From contig CADBPB010000116.1 in NCBI GenBank assembly GCA_902796525.1, forward strand, positions 1 through 5,255: a DNA stretch of 5,255 bases. The letters run 5' to 3'. How positions within the stretch are numbered: position 1 is the stretch's first letter; each line of letters starts with the position of its first letter. Source of the stretch: an uncultured Erysipelotrichaceae bacterium (GTDB lineage Bacteria > Bacillota_I > Bacilli_A > Erysipelotrichales > Erysipelotrichaceae). Of the stretch, positions 4,905-5,255 are shown piece by piece. Both the position numbers and the translations under genes were made by a program. The notes under the pieces were generated by a model. That model saw nothing but the letters and a program-made list of their open reading frames with translations, made no database searches and had not been told where the DNA came from.

Positions 4905-5255
4905 TCCTTGCCCTTTTCCAGCATTTCCCGATAAGGGACAGGTTCTTTCCCTTCCTGGGTATAGTAGTCCTTCTCTGCCATCGCCGACATGGCCGGAGCG
5001 ATGCAGGGATAGTCCATATCTCTTGTTTCCAGCTGCGAATACAGATAAGTGAAGATCAGAGCATCTTCCGCCATTTTCATCTTCAGTTCTTCATCGCAAG
5101 GCGCTGTCTCATATACGGTCCTGGAAGTATCGGTCAGGTCATCCAGACCGATGATTGCCGGGATCCCTTCCGTTCCCGTCTTGCGCTGTTCGCAGAATTC
5201 GATCAGCTTCCTATATTCTTCCAGTTCTTCTTCATTCAGTTCTTTCAATAAATCC
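4901..5255 (-). CDS. Unrecognised acidic protein, C-terminal part (5' end beyond window edge)
   Basis: The reading frame stays open to the right edge, so at least 117 C-terminal residues are seen. A TTG at 5248 could serve as a start, but it has no visible ribosome binding site and the frame continues upstream; a true start outside the window is more likely. I do not recognise the family. The visible part is soluble, acidic and mainly helical by composition. It begins with a charged helix (LNEEELEEYRKLIEFCEQR), then GIPAIIGLDDLTDTSRTVYE, a helix KMKMAEDALIFTYLYSQL, the segment RDMDYPCIAPAMSAMAEKDYY and an acidic/basic end (YREMLEKGKE). Three cysteines occur in the contexts EFCEQ, APCDE and YPCIA, with no metal-site spacing. 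Its TGA overlaps the ATG of the NodB-like gene by 4 bp, so the two are probably co-translated and functionally linked. It does not resemble the C-terminus of a sugar-binding lipoprotein. Confidence 0.7.
   Translation of the reverse strand, partial: DLLKELNEEELEEYRKLIEFCEQRKTGTEGIPAIIGLDDLTDTSRTVYETAPCDEELKMKMAEDALIFTYLYSQLETRDMDYPCIAPAMSAMAEKDYYTQEGKEPVPYREMLEKGKE

Noticed and set aside
4874..5251. A 125-codon open frame on the plus strand opposite the unknown partial gene, considered because the minus-strand gene is unrecognised
   Set aside because: The minus-strand frame stays open to the window edge, has a coupled stop/start junction and a balanced soluble composition. The plus-strand product is Phe- and Ser-rich low-complexity sequence without a start signal.

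Overview
The window looks like an ordinary chromosomal stretch of a mid-GC Bacillota bacterium. The reasons are strong AAGGAGG-type ribosome binding sites, a TATAAT-type promoter, an MsmK-type sugar ATPase and tightly packed genes. The lysine-rich insert near the N-terminus of that ATPase recalls Erysipelotrichia-type homologues, but this placement is a weak inference. No mobile element, CRISPR array, tRNA or rRNA gene was seen.

Layout from left to right. At 1-272 (minus) lies the N-terminal part of a MATE-family efflux transporter, cut by the window edge. It is divergent from an AraC-family regulator at 319-1170 (plus). The 46-bp gap between them holds a perfect TATAAT only 8 bp before the regulator's ATG, so its transcript would be leaderless or start inside the ORF. 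A compact hairpin terminator at 1171-1193 separates the regulator from a convergent operon.

That operon fills the rest of the window on the minus strand. In transcription order (right to left) it has: the C-terminal part of an unrecognised protein (4901-5255, cut by the edge); a cytoplasmic NodB/CE4-like polysaccharide deacetylase-fold protein (4209-4904) with a degenerate first metal motif; a MalF-type permease (3186-4154); a MalG-type permease (2362-3189); and an MsmK/UgpC-type ATPase (1192-2343). Two junctions are 4-bp ATGA overlaps, which suggests translational coupling.

The two permeases and the ATPase form the membrane core of a CUT1-type carbohydrate importer. No solute-binding protein gene is in the window; it is expected upstream, beyond the right edge, or elsewhere in the genome. 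The NodB-like protein has no signal peptide, so it would act on, or respond to, an imported saccharide inside the cell. The operon promoter is not visible. The AraC regulator may control the sugar operon, the MATE gene or both; the sequence does not decide.

The least ordinary items are the NodB-like protein with a single Glu where the family normally has Asp-Asp, its unknown coupled partner, the symmetric promoter element ahead of the regulator, and a dnaX-type slippery heptamer inside the ATPase gene.
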